Assembly: GCA_963729275.1 (NCBI GenBank)
Contig: CAVSNH010000013.1
Location: forward strand, 868,001-932,000
Length of the DNA stretch: 64,000 bases
Reading direction: 5' to 3'
DNA from: CAVSNH01 sp963729275
Lineage (GTDB): Bacteria > Actinomycetota > Acidimicrobiia > Acidimicrobiales > RAAP-2
The translations under genes were made by a program, and so were the position numbers. Position 1 is the first letter of the stretch, and every line of letters begins with the position of its first letter. The notes under the pieces are model-generated. The model was not told where the DNA came from. It searched no databases and worked only from the letters and a program-made list of their open reading frames with translations. This document shows, in pieces, positions 23,948-32,711 of the stretch.

Positions 23948-26238
23948 GAGCGGCGGGCCGGCGCCGTCGATTTCGTGGTGCTCTTCTTGGTCGGGGCACG
24001 GCCCGTTGTGGTGGGCGCGCTTTTGGCGCCCAGCGACTTCTTGGCGGTGGTCGCCGACTTGGTGGCCGAGCCGTTGGCCTTCTGAGAATCGGGGGCCTGC
24101 GCCGCCGCCTGCGCGTGCTTGGCCGGCTTCGTCGCCTTGACTGATTTGGCCGATTTGGCTGATTTGGCGGCCTTGGTCAGTTTCGCCGCCTTCTGTCCCT
24201 TCGACCCGGCCTTGGCCGCGGCCGCCTCCTTCGCTGCCGCCCCCGCCTTACCGGCTGGATCGGACGGCGCCCCACCCTTGGTGCCGGTGGCGGTCACAGC
24301 CCGCTTCAGGACGTGGGCGACGTCGTCGTCCTTGGTTCGGTCGCGGTGCTCCACGAGACGGGTCAACATCGATCGGGCCACGGGGTTGCTCATGTGCCGT
24401 CCGTCGGCGGGCCGGTGGCGACGGAAGGACTGACTGGCCAGGCCCAGAACCATGTGGTCGGCGGTGGGCTTCTCGTGGCCGCCAACCTTGGACGCCGAGT
24501 TGACCAGTGAGACGTGCGAGAAGGCCTGCGGGAAGTTGCCGACCAGGCGGCCGGCCACCGGGTCGTATTCCTCCGAGAGGAGGCCGAGGTCGTTGCGCAG
24601 GCCGATGAGGCGGTCGAGCATCTGCCGGGCGTCATGGTCTCGGCCGAGCAAGGTGAGGCAATCGCTGAGCCAGAACGAACAGGCGAGGAAGGCACCTTCC
24701 CGACCGGCGAGGCCGTCGACCTGGGCGGTCTGGTCGGTGTTGTAGCGCAGGACGAACCCTCCCTGGAGAAGCTCGCGCTCGATTGCCTCGATGGTGCCCC
24801 GCATCCTCGGGTCGTGAGCCGGCAGGAATCCGACGAGTGGGATCATGAGCAAGCTGGCGTCGAGGTTGCTCGACCCGTAGTACTGGGTAAACGAACCTTT
24901 GTCGGTGTTGAAGCCCTGGTCGCATACCTGATCGAAGATCTCCTGGCGTGTCTTGCGCCAGCGGTCGAGCGGGCCTTCGACGTGGTACTGCTCGATGGAC
25001 TTAATGGCCCGGTCCATCGCCACCCAGGCCATGACCTTCGAGTGGGTGAAGTGCCGTCTCGGCCCGCGTACTTCCCATATCCCGTCGTCGGGCTCCCGCC
25101 AGCCTGACTCCAGGAAATCCATCAAGGAGGACTGGAACTGCCACGCCGACTCGTCGGAGGAGTTGGCCGGGTGGCACGACTCGTAAAGGGCGGACATGAG
25201 CTCGCCGTACACGTCGAGCTGGAACTGACCGGCGGCGGCGTTGCCGATCCGAACGGGCGTCGAGCTCTCGTAGCCGGTCAGCCAGTCGACCTCCCACTCG
25301 TCGAGCCGTCGCTCGCCGGCGGCGCCGTACATGATCTGGAGCTGGGAGGGATCTCCGGCCGCCGCCCGCAGCAACCAATTGCGCCAATCCATGGCTTCCT
25401 CGTAGTACCCGCCGCGCATGAGCGACTCGAGCGTGAGCGTTGCATCACGGATCCAGCAGAACCGGTAGTCCCAGTTGCGCATGCCGCCGAGCGTCTCGGG
25501 CAACGAGGTGGTGGCGGCGGCCACGATCCCGCCGGTCGGGGCGTAGGTCAGCGCCTTCAGGGTGATGAGAGAACGCATGACAGCTTCGCGGTGCTCGCCG
25601 GTATACGTGCACTGCGCCGACCAGTCGGTCCACCAGAGCTCGGTGTCCCGGACGGCGTAGTTGGCGTCGATCGGGCGGGGTGGATCCTCGTTGGCCGGGA
25701 ACCAGCTGAGCGAGAACTGCCGTCGTTGCCCCTCGGACACCGAGAACTCGGCGATCGTCGACAGATCACGCCCCTTCGTCTCGATCGGGGTGAACAGCGA
25801 GAGGGCGTCAGGGCCGGCAGTGGCGGTGAGCAGGCCGTCGAGCCGACGGACCCACGGGACGACTTGGCCGTAATCGAAGCGGATGACCAGCTCCATGGCC
25901 ATCGTGACCTTGCCCATGACGCCCTCGACCACACGGATGACCTCGGGATGCCGCTGGCGGATGGGCATGCAGTCGATGATCCGGACCGTGCCCTCGTCGG
26001 TGGTGAACTCGGTCTCGAGGACCAGCGAGTCGGCCCGGTAGTGGCGGTGTTTGGCAAGGCCGCCGCCCTTGGGTGCGATCTTCCAGTATCCGTTGGACTC
26101 GTCACCGAGAAGCTTGGCGAAGCAGGCGGCTGAGTCGAATCGGGGCAGGCACAGCCAGTCGATGGATCCGTCCCGCCCGACGAGCGCGGCAGTGTGGAGG
26201 TCGCCGATGATGCCGTAATCCTCGATGGGGAGCGCCAT
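23944..26238 (-). CDS. Glycoside hydrolase family 15 (trehalase/glucoamylase-like) with a lysine-alanine-rich tail
   Basis: A 764-residue GH15 protein. The family start (PIEDYGIIGDLHTAALV, GSIDWLCLPRFDS), the core motif RFCWIRDATLTLESL and the late motif LLSEEYDPVAGRLVGNFPQA are all present. Actinobacterial relatives include trehalases and glucan glucohydrolases acting in the cytoplasm; there is no signal peptide here. The domain ends near residue 646. Residues 647-764 (23944-24300) are a low-complexity tail of Lys, Ala, Ser and Thr with repeated AAK/SAK units, as in histone H1-like bacterial proteins. This tail is not part of the GH15 family. The gene is coupled to the MBL gene downstream. 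Confidence 0.9.
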   Translation of the reverse strand: MALPIEDYGIIGDLHTAALVGRDGSIDWLCLPRFDSAACFAKLLGDESNGYWKIAPKGGGLAKHRHYRADSLVLETEFTTDEGTVRIIDCMPIRQRHPEVIRVVEGVMGKVTMAMELVIRFDYGQVVPWVRRLDGLLTATAGPDALSLFTPIETKGRDLSTIAEFSVSEGQRRQFSLSWFPANEDPPRPIDANYAVRDTELWWTDWSAQCTYTGEHREAVMRSLITLKALTYAPTGGIVAAATTSLPETLGGMRNWDYRFCWIRDATLTLESLMRGGYYEEAMDWRNWLLRAAAGDPSQLQIMYGAAGERRLDEWEVDWLTGYESSTPVRIGNAAAGQFQLDVYGELMSALYESCHPANSSDESAWQFQSSLMDFLESGWREPDDGIWEVRGPRRHFTHSKVMAWVAMDRAIKSIEQYHVEGPLDRWRKTRQEIFDQVCDQGFNTDKGSFTQYYGSSNLDASLLMIPLVGFLPAHDPRMRGTIEAIERELLQGGFVLRYNTDQTAQVDGLAGREGAFLACSFWLSDCLTLLGRDHDARQMLDRLIGLRNDLGLLSEEYDPVAGRLVGNFPQAFSHVSLVNSASKVGGHEKPTADHMVLGLASQSFRRHRPADGRHMSNPVARSMLTRLVEHRDRTKDDDVAHVLKRAVTATGTKGGAPSDPAGKAGAAAKEAAAAKAGSKGQKAAKLTKAAKSAKSAKSVKATKPAKHAQAAAQAPDSQKANGSATKSATTAKKSLGAKSAPTTTGRAPTKKSTTKSTAPARRS

Positions 26239-26355
26239 GGCACTTGTCTAGTCGCCTCAAGGCCGTCCCACGTCGGCAATGGCCACCGGGCCACTCGCCC
26301 ATCCGCTCGTGCGGGACAGGGAAGGCTCGGCCGTCACCGGCCAGGCCCACCGGCG

Positions 26356-27528
26356 TCAATCGGCGATGCAGGGCCCTGTCCCGGTGGCCTGGTCCGAACT
26401 GCCGACCGACTGCACCCGGGACAGCACGCCGGGGGAGGCCAACGCGTAACCGATGGTGGCGTTGGTGGTCGAGCGGGAGAAGACCACGCCGATGACCTGG
26501 CCGTCGGGCTCGACCAACGGGCCGCCGGAGTTGCCGGGGCGCACGATGGCCTGGATCTCGTAGACGCTCCGCACGGTGAGCCCCTGCCCGTAGATGTCGC
26601 GGCCCTCGGCCTCGAACTGAGCCATGACACCGGCGGGATCGGCGGTGAAGGGGCCGCCACCGGGATAGCCGAGGACCGCCGCCTGGGTCCCGCGGCCGAC
26701 ATCGGCGGAGTCGAGGCTGAGCGGCGATTCGGTCAGTCCGCCGACTCGCAGGATGGCGAGGTCGAAGGACGGGTTGAAGTACACCACCCTGGTCGGGTGG
26801 AAACCGGCGTCGTCTTCCACCTGCGGGCGGGGGATGCCGGCGACCACGTGGGCGTTGGTCACCACCTCGCCGGGTGCGACGACGAACCCGGATCCCTCTT
26901 GGATCTGGCCGCACCCGACCCCCACGATCTTGACCGTCGAGGGCCCGGCCCGGTTCACGGCCGCCTGCAACTGGACGTTCCCGGGCAGCGACACGGGTCC
27001 GGCTGACGCCGGCGCCAGCTGGGCGAACACCGGCGGGAAGCCCTCGGCTGACAGGAAACTCTGCACCCGGGAGAAGACCGACGGCGGGGCGGGGAGCACG
27101 TTGTCGACGGCCCGCAGGATGCTGGACTGCGAGATGGCCGAGTTGAGCGCCAACGAGGAACTGTTGATCAAGGTGTTGGCCACCAGCCAGGCGGCGAGCA
27201 GGGTGGCGGCCACCGCCACCACGACACCGAGCCCAGAGTCCACCGTCCCGAGGACACCGCGATGGACCCGGTGAAAGGCCAACGTGCCCACCACCCTCCC
27301 GACGGTGGCGAAGAAGACGGCCACGCCCAGCATGGTTCCCAACGACACGAGCGTGCGGGCGGTCTGGCCGTGCACGTCGTGGACGGTCACCGACGCCAGG
27401 AGCGCACCGAGGAAGAGCCCGACCAGGAAGCCGCCGTAGGAGAGGATCTGGACTATGGCGCCCAGGCGGAGGCCATGGATGGCCGACAGGATGAGCAGGA
27501 CGATGACCACGAGGTCGACGATGTTCAT
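26356..27528 (-). CDS. MarP-like membrane serine protease (CvpA domain plus trypsin domain)
   Basis: A 390-residue protein. The N-terminal CvpA/colicin-V-like domain has four membrane segments (about 5-125), and a trypsin-like periplasmic protease domain covers 185-380. The catalytic triad is His227 (TNAHVVAG), Asp256 (FDLAIL) and Ser334 (RPGNSGGP). Length and layout match mycobacterial MarP (Rv3671c), a protease needed for acid and oxidative-stress resistance. The ATG at 27528 opens directly with MNIVDLVVIVLLI, the first membrane segment. Cys206 and the cysteine four residues before the end could form a redox disulphide as described for MarP; this is inference. It is divergent from the RDD gene. 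Confidence 0.92.
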   Translation of the reverse strand: MNIVDLVVIVLLILSAIHGLRLGAIVQILSYGGFLVGLFLGALLASVTVHDVHGQTARTLVSLGTMLGVAVFFATVGRVVGTLAFHRVHRGVLGTVDSGLGVVVAVAATLLAAWLVANTLINSSSLALNSAISQSSILRAVDNVLPAPPSVFSRVQSFLSAEGFPPVFAQLAPASAGPVSLPGNVQLQAAVNRAGPSTVKIVGVGCGQIQEGSGFVVAPGEVVTNAHVVAGIPRPQVEDDAGFHPTRVVYFNPSFDLAILRVGGLTESPLSLDSADVGRGTQAAVLGYPGGGPFTADPAGVMAQFEAEGRDIYGQGLTVRSVYEIQAIVRPGNSGGPLVEPDGQVIGVVFSRSTTNATIGYALASPGVLSRVQSVGSSDQATGTGPCIAD

Positions 27529-27730
27529 ATCGGTCGGCGAGGCCTTGCGTACGGCTCCGGCCGGGTCAGCACGACGGGGCGGAGGGGGCCACCCGGCCAC
27601 GGTAGACGGCCGTAGCCGGGAGCCGGCATCATCGCAGCTCGGCCAGCGTCGACGTGGCAAGATCGTGCCTGAGCATGGTTTTTGACCGTTCCGCCGCTGC
27701 CACCGGCCGACAGTTCGACGAGTCCGACCG

Positions 27731-28432
27731 GTGACCGACGTCACGCCACCCTCAGGCGGGACCGGCGACGAGTCCTCGGGCCCAGCCCCGCCGCCGCCGG
27801 CTGCCCCGCCTCCGCCGGCGCCGCCTCCGGGCGGCGCCCCGGCACCACCACCCTCCTATGGCTCGCCTCCCCCCGCTCCTCCGGCATATGGATACGGTTC
27901 GCCCGCCCCGCCTCCCGATCCCGCCTCCCCCTATGCCTACGGCCCATCCCCACAGCCGGTCGACAGTCAGGGACGTCCGCTCTCGGGCTGGTGGCTCCGC
28001 TTCGGCGCCATCCTCCTCGACGCCATCATCCTCAGCATCGTGCCCTACATCCTCACCAGGATCTTCGTACGCCACGAGACGTACGGGGGTCGACATCTGG
28101 GGGGCGGGGTCATCATCATCGGCCTCATCTTCTCGGTCGTCGACATTGTCTATTTCGCCTACCTGAACGGGAGCGATCGGGGCCAGACGCTCGGTCAGAT
28201 GATGCTCGGCATTGCCGTCCGGGATGAGACGTCGGGAGGCGCCATCGGGCCTCAGCGAGCGGCGCTGCGCATCCTCGTGCTCACCCCGGGGCTCATCCTC
28301 GACTGGATCCCCCTGCTTGACATCCTGGCCTTCCTCTACACCATCGTCGCCGGCCTCTCCCCGCTGTGGGACAGTCGGAAGCAGGGCTTCCACGACAAGG
28401 CGGCCCACACCGTGGTCGTCAAGGTCCGCTGA
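27731..28432 (+). CDS. RDD-family membrane protein with proline-rich N-terminus
   Basis: A 233-residue protein. Residues 1-75 are a disordered segment rich in Pro, Ala and Gly. The RDD domain follows (about 85-230): LSGWWLRFGAILLDAI, a short loop, QTLGQMMLGIAVRDE, then two more membrane segments and the terminal KQGFHDKAAHTVVVKVR. RDD proteins are small membrane proteins of mostly unknown transport function. The GTG start is the first in frame. It is followed 18 bp later by a secreted repeat-protein gene on the same strand, so they may share a transcript. Confidence 0.88.
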   Translation: MTDVTPPSGGTGDESSGPAPPPPAAPPPPAPPPGGAPAPPPSYGSPPPAPPAYGYGSPAPPPDPASPYAYGPSPQPVDSQGRPLSGWWLRFGAILLDAIILSIVPYILTRIFVRHETYGGRHLGGGVIIIGLIFSVVDIVYFAYLNGSDRGQTLGQMMLGIAVRDETSGGAIGPQRAALRILVLTPGLILDWIPLLDILAFLYTIVAGLSPLWDSRKQGFHDKAAHTVVVKVR

Positions 28433-28450
28433 CCGCAGGGAGCTGATCGG

Positions 28451-29803
28451 GTGTCGACGGTGGGGCGATACGGGACCCAGTGGCGCGGCCCGGGATCGGG
28501 GACTCCGAGATGGAGGGGCTCCATCTTCCCGGTGGCCATGTTGGTGGTGCTGTCGACCTGCGCCTGCAGCTCGATGGTGCAGCACGACTCGGCCCCACCC
28601 GTCGGCCTGATCGCCACCACCACACCCTGGGCCGGCTCTTTCAACTCTGTCGACCTGCCGTTGCCGGTCAACTCCATCACTTCCGTCAGCTGTCCGACGA
28701 AATCGTCCTGTTGGGCCACGGGATCGACGGAGGGAGGCGGCGGCAACGCCCTCGGCGCCGCCATCCTGGCCACACGCAACGGGGGGGCGACCTGGACGCC
28801 GGAGAGCATCCCGAACACGATCGGCTACCTGTCGTCGATCTCGTGCCGTGACGCCAGCCACTGCGTCGCCGTCGGGGAGACGACCACGGCGTTGGGCATG
28901 GAGGGGGTGGCCCTCGTGACCAGCGATGGTGGGCGGGTGTGGGCCGGCCCACCGCCCATCGCCGGCACGACCGACATCACGGCCGTGACCTGCGGGCCGA
29001 GCGGCGGCTGCCTGGCCGTGGCCAGCGGATCGTCCGGTGCCGTCGCCGTCACCCTCGAGCCGGACGGGACCTGGCAGACCGTCGGTCCCCTGCCACCGGG
29101 CACGTCGGGTGCGACCGATGTCTCCTGTGCCGACGACGAGCACTGCTGGGTGACGGGAGCGACCACCGTCGGCGCCGACAACATCGTCGGTTCGGTCGCC
29201 TACACGACGGACTTCGGCGCCACGTGGACGGCGGTGCCGGTGCCCCCGGGCACGGGCATGCTGAACGGGTTGAGCTGCTCGAGCTCGGCCAAATCGGCCG
29301 GTTCCCTGCCGTTCGGGGCTACCTCGACGACCGTCCCTCCTGCTGGGACCACGACGACGGGGTCCGCACCGGGGGCGCCGTCAGGGGCGCCGTCGACCAC
29401 GGTCGTACCGCCGACCACGACCACCACCCTCCCCGGTGTACCCGGGTTCGACTGCACGGCGGTGGGGACGACCTCCACCACGCTCGACGCGCCGCGGGCC
29501 GGACACGGCCTCATCCTCCGCACCACCAGCGGAGGCTCGACCTGGACCGCCGAGCGAGTGCCGGCCACGGCGGCCTCCTTCACCGACATCTCCTGCCCGA
29601 CAGCCGGGTCGTGCGCGGCCGTCGGCACTTCGGTCGCCACCGCGCCCGAGGCCGGCCTCGTCGTGCTGACCGGAGACGGCAATATCTGGAAGCATGCGGC
29701 GACGGTTGCCGTGCCCCAGCCGGTGGCCGCCGTCAGCTGCGCCTCGGTGGGCCATTGCGTCATGGCCGGCGAGGCCGTCAGTGAATGGCTCGACGCCTCG
29801 TGA
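28451..29803 (+). CDS. Secreted or lipid-anchored beta-propeller-like repeat protein
   Basis: A 450-residue extracellular protein. A basic N-terminus and hydrophobic segment (PVAMLVVLSTCACSS) end in a cysteine cluster that may be a lipobox. The body is seven repeats of a unit with two cysteines about six residues apart (such as VSCPTKSSCWATG, ISCRDASHCVAVG, ISCPTAGSCAAVG), each opening a short beta-rich blade like BNR/YCF48 propellers. In the fifth repeat the cysteine pair is split by a roughly 60-residue insertion rich in Thr, Pro and Gly. GGGAG precedes the GTG start. Function unknown; such proteins often mediate binding at the cell surface. Confidence 0.78.
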   Translation: MSTVGRYGTQWRGPGSGTPRWRGSIFPVAMLVVLSTCACSSMVQHDSAPPVGLIATTTPWAGSFNSVDLPLPVNSITSVSCPTKSSCWATGSTEGGGGNALGAAILATRNGGATWTPESIPNTIGYLSSISCRDASHCVAVGETTTALGMEGVALVTSDGGRVWAGPPPIAGTTDITAVTCGPSGGCLAVASGSSGAVAVTLEPDGTWQTVGPLPPGTSGATDVSCADDEHCWVTGATTVGADNIVGSVAYTTDFGATWTAVPVPPGTGMLNGLSCSSSAKSAGSLPFGATSTTVPPAGTTTTGSAPGAPSGAPSTTVVPPTTTTTLPGVPGFDCTAVGTTSTTLDAPRAGHGLILRTTSGGSTWTAERVPATAASFTDISCPTAGSCAAVGTSVATAPEAGLVVLTGDGNIWKHAATVAVPQPVAAVSCASVGHCVMAGEAVSEWLDAS

Positions 29804-29993
29804 ACGGCGTCGCCCCCAGAATCGGCGAGCCGGCCCGCCGACTCTGACATTCCTCGCTGCGGGATCCGCCCGCCGATAGCGTCTGTGCTCATGGACGGAC
29901 AGGCGTGATCCGGCCCCTGTCACCGCCTTTTCGTAGGATCCCGGTCGTGCCCCAGGGTCAACCTCCCGCCCGGCTCGCCACCGCCGGGCCCAC

Positions 29994-31595
29994 GTGAGCA
30001 ACGTCGAGCCGGTCCGTCCTCCCCGGCGGCGACCCACCGCCACCTCCGCCTTCGGGGTCGGTCGCCGCGAGGCGCACGACGCGTCCACCTTCTATGCCCG
30101 CTTCACGCCGCCCCGGCTGTCGGATGACGCTCGGATCACCCCGGCGTCGGCACGCGACGAGATCTGGGTCGGTGACGCCCGTCATCCCGACCGTGACGGG
30201 CATATCGCCGACGGTTCCGTCGCCCTGGTCGTGACCTCGCCGCCGTACTTCGCCGGCAAGGAGTACGAAGCGGTACTGGGCGTCGGGCACGTGCCGGCCG
30301 ACTACGCCGCCTATCTCGGAATGCTGCACGACGTGTTCCATCGCTGCTTCGAGAAGCTGGAGCCGGGCGGTCGCATCGCCGTCAACGTCGCCAACCTCGG
30401 CCGCAAGCCCTACCGATCCCTCTCCCGGGACACGATCGACATCCTCGAGCGCCTCGGGTTCCTCATGCGGGGCGAGATTATCTGGCAGAAGGGACACGCG
30501 GCCGGCGGATCCTGCGCCTGGGGCACCTACCAGCGACCGGCCAATCCCGTCCTCCGCGACATCACCGAACGGGTGGTGATCGCCTCCAAGGGCCGCTTCG
30601 ACCGGGCCGTCGGGGCGGCCGACCGCCGCGCCGCCGGCCTGCCGGCCGAGGCCACGGTGACCAAGGACGAGTTTGTCGATGCCACCCTCGACCTGTGGGA
30701 CATCCCGGCCGAGTCGGCCAGTCGCGTCGGTCATCCGGCTCCCTTCCCCGTCGAGCTGCCCCGTCGGTTGATCGAGCTGTACACGTATCGTGGCGACCTC
30801 GTCTACGACCCGTTCATGGGCTCGGGCACGACGGCCATCGCCGCCCTGCGCACCGATCGCCACTTCGTCGGCTTCGACACCGACGAGGGCTACGTGGTGC
30901 GAGCTCGTGAGCGCATCGCCGAAGAACGAGCCCGCCTGGACGGGCTGGCGACGGGAGACCCGGCCCGAGGGCAGGGCCGAGCGCCGGCGAAGGCGCCGGC
31001 GAAGGCGCCGACGAAGGCAAAGGCAAAGGCGCCGGCGAAGGGGCGACCTCGTGTGGCGACGCGGCCCGTCGTCGACCTCCGGGCGGCCACCAAGATGCGC
31101 GACGGCGGAGCCAAGGCCCTCGACGTGGCCGAGGCCATCCTCGAGGCGTGCGGGTTCTGCGACATCGAGGCCGGCGTCGCCCTGCGCAACCTCGGGCTGT
31201 CCGTCGACTTCCGGGCCCGGGATGCGGACGGCGCCTTCTGGCTGTTCGAATTGTGCGGCGCCTTCTCGGCGACGCTGTCCGGGGCTACGGCGCCCCGAAG
31301 TGTTGTGGCGGGCACTGGGCAAAGCCGCCGTCCTGCACGAGGCGCGGCGGCATGGCGGGCGAGGCGACCTCGGTCCGTTCGTCCTCCTCACGACCGATGC
31401 ACCTCAGCCCGGGTCACCGACTCTTCGTACCCTCGCCACCGCCGCCGGCCCCGACGGCGACGGGCCCGTCCGGGACGTGGTCGTGATGTTCGACCCGATG
31501 GACAGCGAGCGACTGGCCGGCCATGCCGGTGTTGCCGGCCGTGCCCGTGTTCGGTCAGCGCGGCAGCCGCGCACGGGTGGACGGGGCTGAGCTGA
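29994..31595 (+). CDS. Beta-class DNA methyltransferase (N4-C or N6-A) with an interrupted C-terminal domain
   Basis: A site-specific amino-methyltransferase. Motif IV TSPPYF lies about residue 82 and precedes motif I DPFMGSGTTA (about 272-281), the order of beta-class enzymes; SPPY is commonest in N4-cytosine enzymes. A hinge of AKAP-type repeats follows (about residues 325-345), then a second domain. This domain breaks at a run of four G (31281-31284): the current frame becomes arginine-rich and stops at 31595, while the next frame continues sensibly (PEVLWRALGKAAVLHEARRH) to a stop at 31588-31590. Removing one G gives a 531-residue protein. The extra domain (LGLSVDFRA...FWLFELCG) looks like a PD-(D/E)XK nuclease-fold core lacking the usual lysine. 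It is followed by the gene at 31647. Confidence 0.85.
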   Translation: MSNVEPVRPPRRRPTATSAFGVGRREAHDASTFYARFTPPRLSDDARITPASARDEIWVGDARHPDRDGHIADGSVALVVTSPPYFAGKEYEAVLGVGHVPADYAAYLGMLHDVFHRCFEKLEPGGRIAVNVANLGRKPYRSLSRDTIDILERLGFLMRGEIIWQKGHAAGGSCAWGTYQRPANPVLRDITERVVIASKGRFDRAVGAADRRAAGLPAEATVTKDEFVDATLDLWDIPAESASRVGHPAPFPVELPRRLIELYTYRGDLVYDPFMGSGTTAIAALRTDRHFVGFDTDEGYVVRARERIAEERARLDGLATGDPARGQGRAPAKAPAKAPTKAKAKAPAKGRPRVATRPVVDLRAATKMRDGGAKALDVAEAILEACGFCDIEAGVALRNLGLSVDFRARDADGAFWLFELCGAFSATLSGATAPRSVVAGTGQSRRPARGAAAWRARRPRSVRPPHDRCTSARVTDSSYPRHRRRPRRRRARPGRGRDVRPDGQRATGRPCRCCRPCPCSVSAAAAHGWTGLS

Positions 31596-31646
31596 CCGCT
31601 CTGCGAGCGTCCCGGAGCTCGACGACAGGAGGGGACGGCAACCCCG

Positions 31647-32711
31647 GTGCCTGACGACCGGACGACCGTGACCGAGCTCGGCACCGCCCTCGGCATGCTC
31701 CCGTTCCCCGATCCCCGGGCCGCCATCGCCGCCCGGCCGGCCACGCTCCATATCGACGACCGCGTCTGGTCTCATCTCGACGCCATCTTCGACAGCGGTC
31801 AGTTGGGGACCGAGCTGGGCCGGTCCTTCGCCAACGGCCAGGCCTTCCTCGAATCGCCCGACGCCCTCCGGGGCCGACCGCCCATGGGCATCGAATGGAC
31901 CGGGGGACGTCGACCGCCCGGCGACGAGGTCGCACCCATCGACCTGCGCATCGACCACGTGTACCTGGTCAGCTGCAAGTACGAGTCGGACATCCTGGCC
32001 AACGCGTCGCCCGGCCGTCTGTTCGAGGGCCTGCTCTCACCCACCGCCCGCTGGGACCGGACCGACTGGTACGAGGTCACTGCTCACGTCGAGCTCACCG
32101 AGCTCTACCACGCCTGCGTGGCGGCCGGCGGTCTCTCCGGCCTCCCCGACCGGCACTCGGAATGCACGAAGGACCAGCTGCAGACACTTCAGAAATCCGT
32201 GACCGGCCGTGCCTACCCCGACGCGGCGTCGCGTGACGCCTATCGGCGGCTGTGCCGACAGGTGGCCCGATCGTCCGCCGAGCGCTGGCAGCACCATCTC
32301 GAGGAGACCGGCACGGCCGCCGAGACCATGCTGTGGCGGCTGCTCCGGATCGGCAGCGCCCCCTACTTCGTGCTCGGCCAGGACCGGCGCAGCGAGCGGC
32401 CGGCGCGGTTCCGCATCGCCGACCCGTGGGACTGGCGCCGCCAGTTCGAGCTCACTGGGTTCTCGGTGGTGCCGGCCGAGGCCGGCCAACCGAGGGTGGA
32501 CTGGTCCGCCGCCTACCGTCGTCGGTCCGACGGCGCCGCCGGATCAGTGGACGGTCATGTGGAGATCCGCTGGAGCCACGGACGCTTTGCCCAGCCGCCG
32601 GAGGCCAAGGTCTATCTCGACACGCCCATGTCCCGGCTCCCGGGGTACGAGCCGCTAACCGGGGTCGACGTGCCACAGCTCTCGCTGTTCCCTCCCACCG
32701 GGTGCGCATGA
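31647..32711 (+). CDS. Unknown protein, candidate restriction-endonuclease partner of the DNA methyltransferase
   Basis: A 354-residue soluble protein with no family that I can name. A polar N-terminal region leads to FANGQAFLES, RGRPPMGIEWTG and then IDLRIDHVYLVSCKYESDIL (residues 98-117). The last resembles the D-x(n)-(D/E)-x-K strand pair of PD-(D/E)XK nucleases, with Ser109-Cys110-Lys111 where E-x-K would stand. Two tryptophan- and arginine-rich C-terminal segments could read DNA. The GTG start has AGGAGGGG 12 nt upstream. It lies 51 bp after the DNA methyltransferase and overlaps the next gene by 4 bp (ATGA), so it belongs to a three-gene unit. Its role as a restriction enzyme rests on context and one weak motif. 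Confidence 0.6.
   Translation: MPDDRTTVTELGTALGMLPFPDPRAAIAARPATLHIDDRVWSHLDAIFDSGQLGTELGRSFANGQAFLESPDALRGRPPMGIEWTGGRRPPGDEVAPIDLRIDHVYLVSCKYESDILANASPGRLFEGLLSPTARWDRTDWYEVTAHVELTELYHACVAAGGLSGLPDRHSECTKDQLQTLQKSVTGRAYPDAASRDAYRRLCRQVARSSAERWQHHLEETGTAAETMLWRLLRIGSAPYFVLGQDRRSERPARFRIADPWDWRRQFELTGFSVVPAEAGQPRVDWSAAYRRRSDGAAGSVDGHVEIRWSHGRFAQPPEAKVYLDTPMSRLPGYEPLTGVDVPQLSLFPPTGCA

Noticed and set aside
30965..31045. Microsatellite or CRISPR-like repeat in the methyltransferase gene
   Set aside because: The repeated GCGCCGGCGAAG units are in frame and encode an AKAP-type flexible hinge between two domains; there are no spacers.
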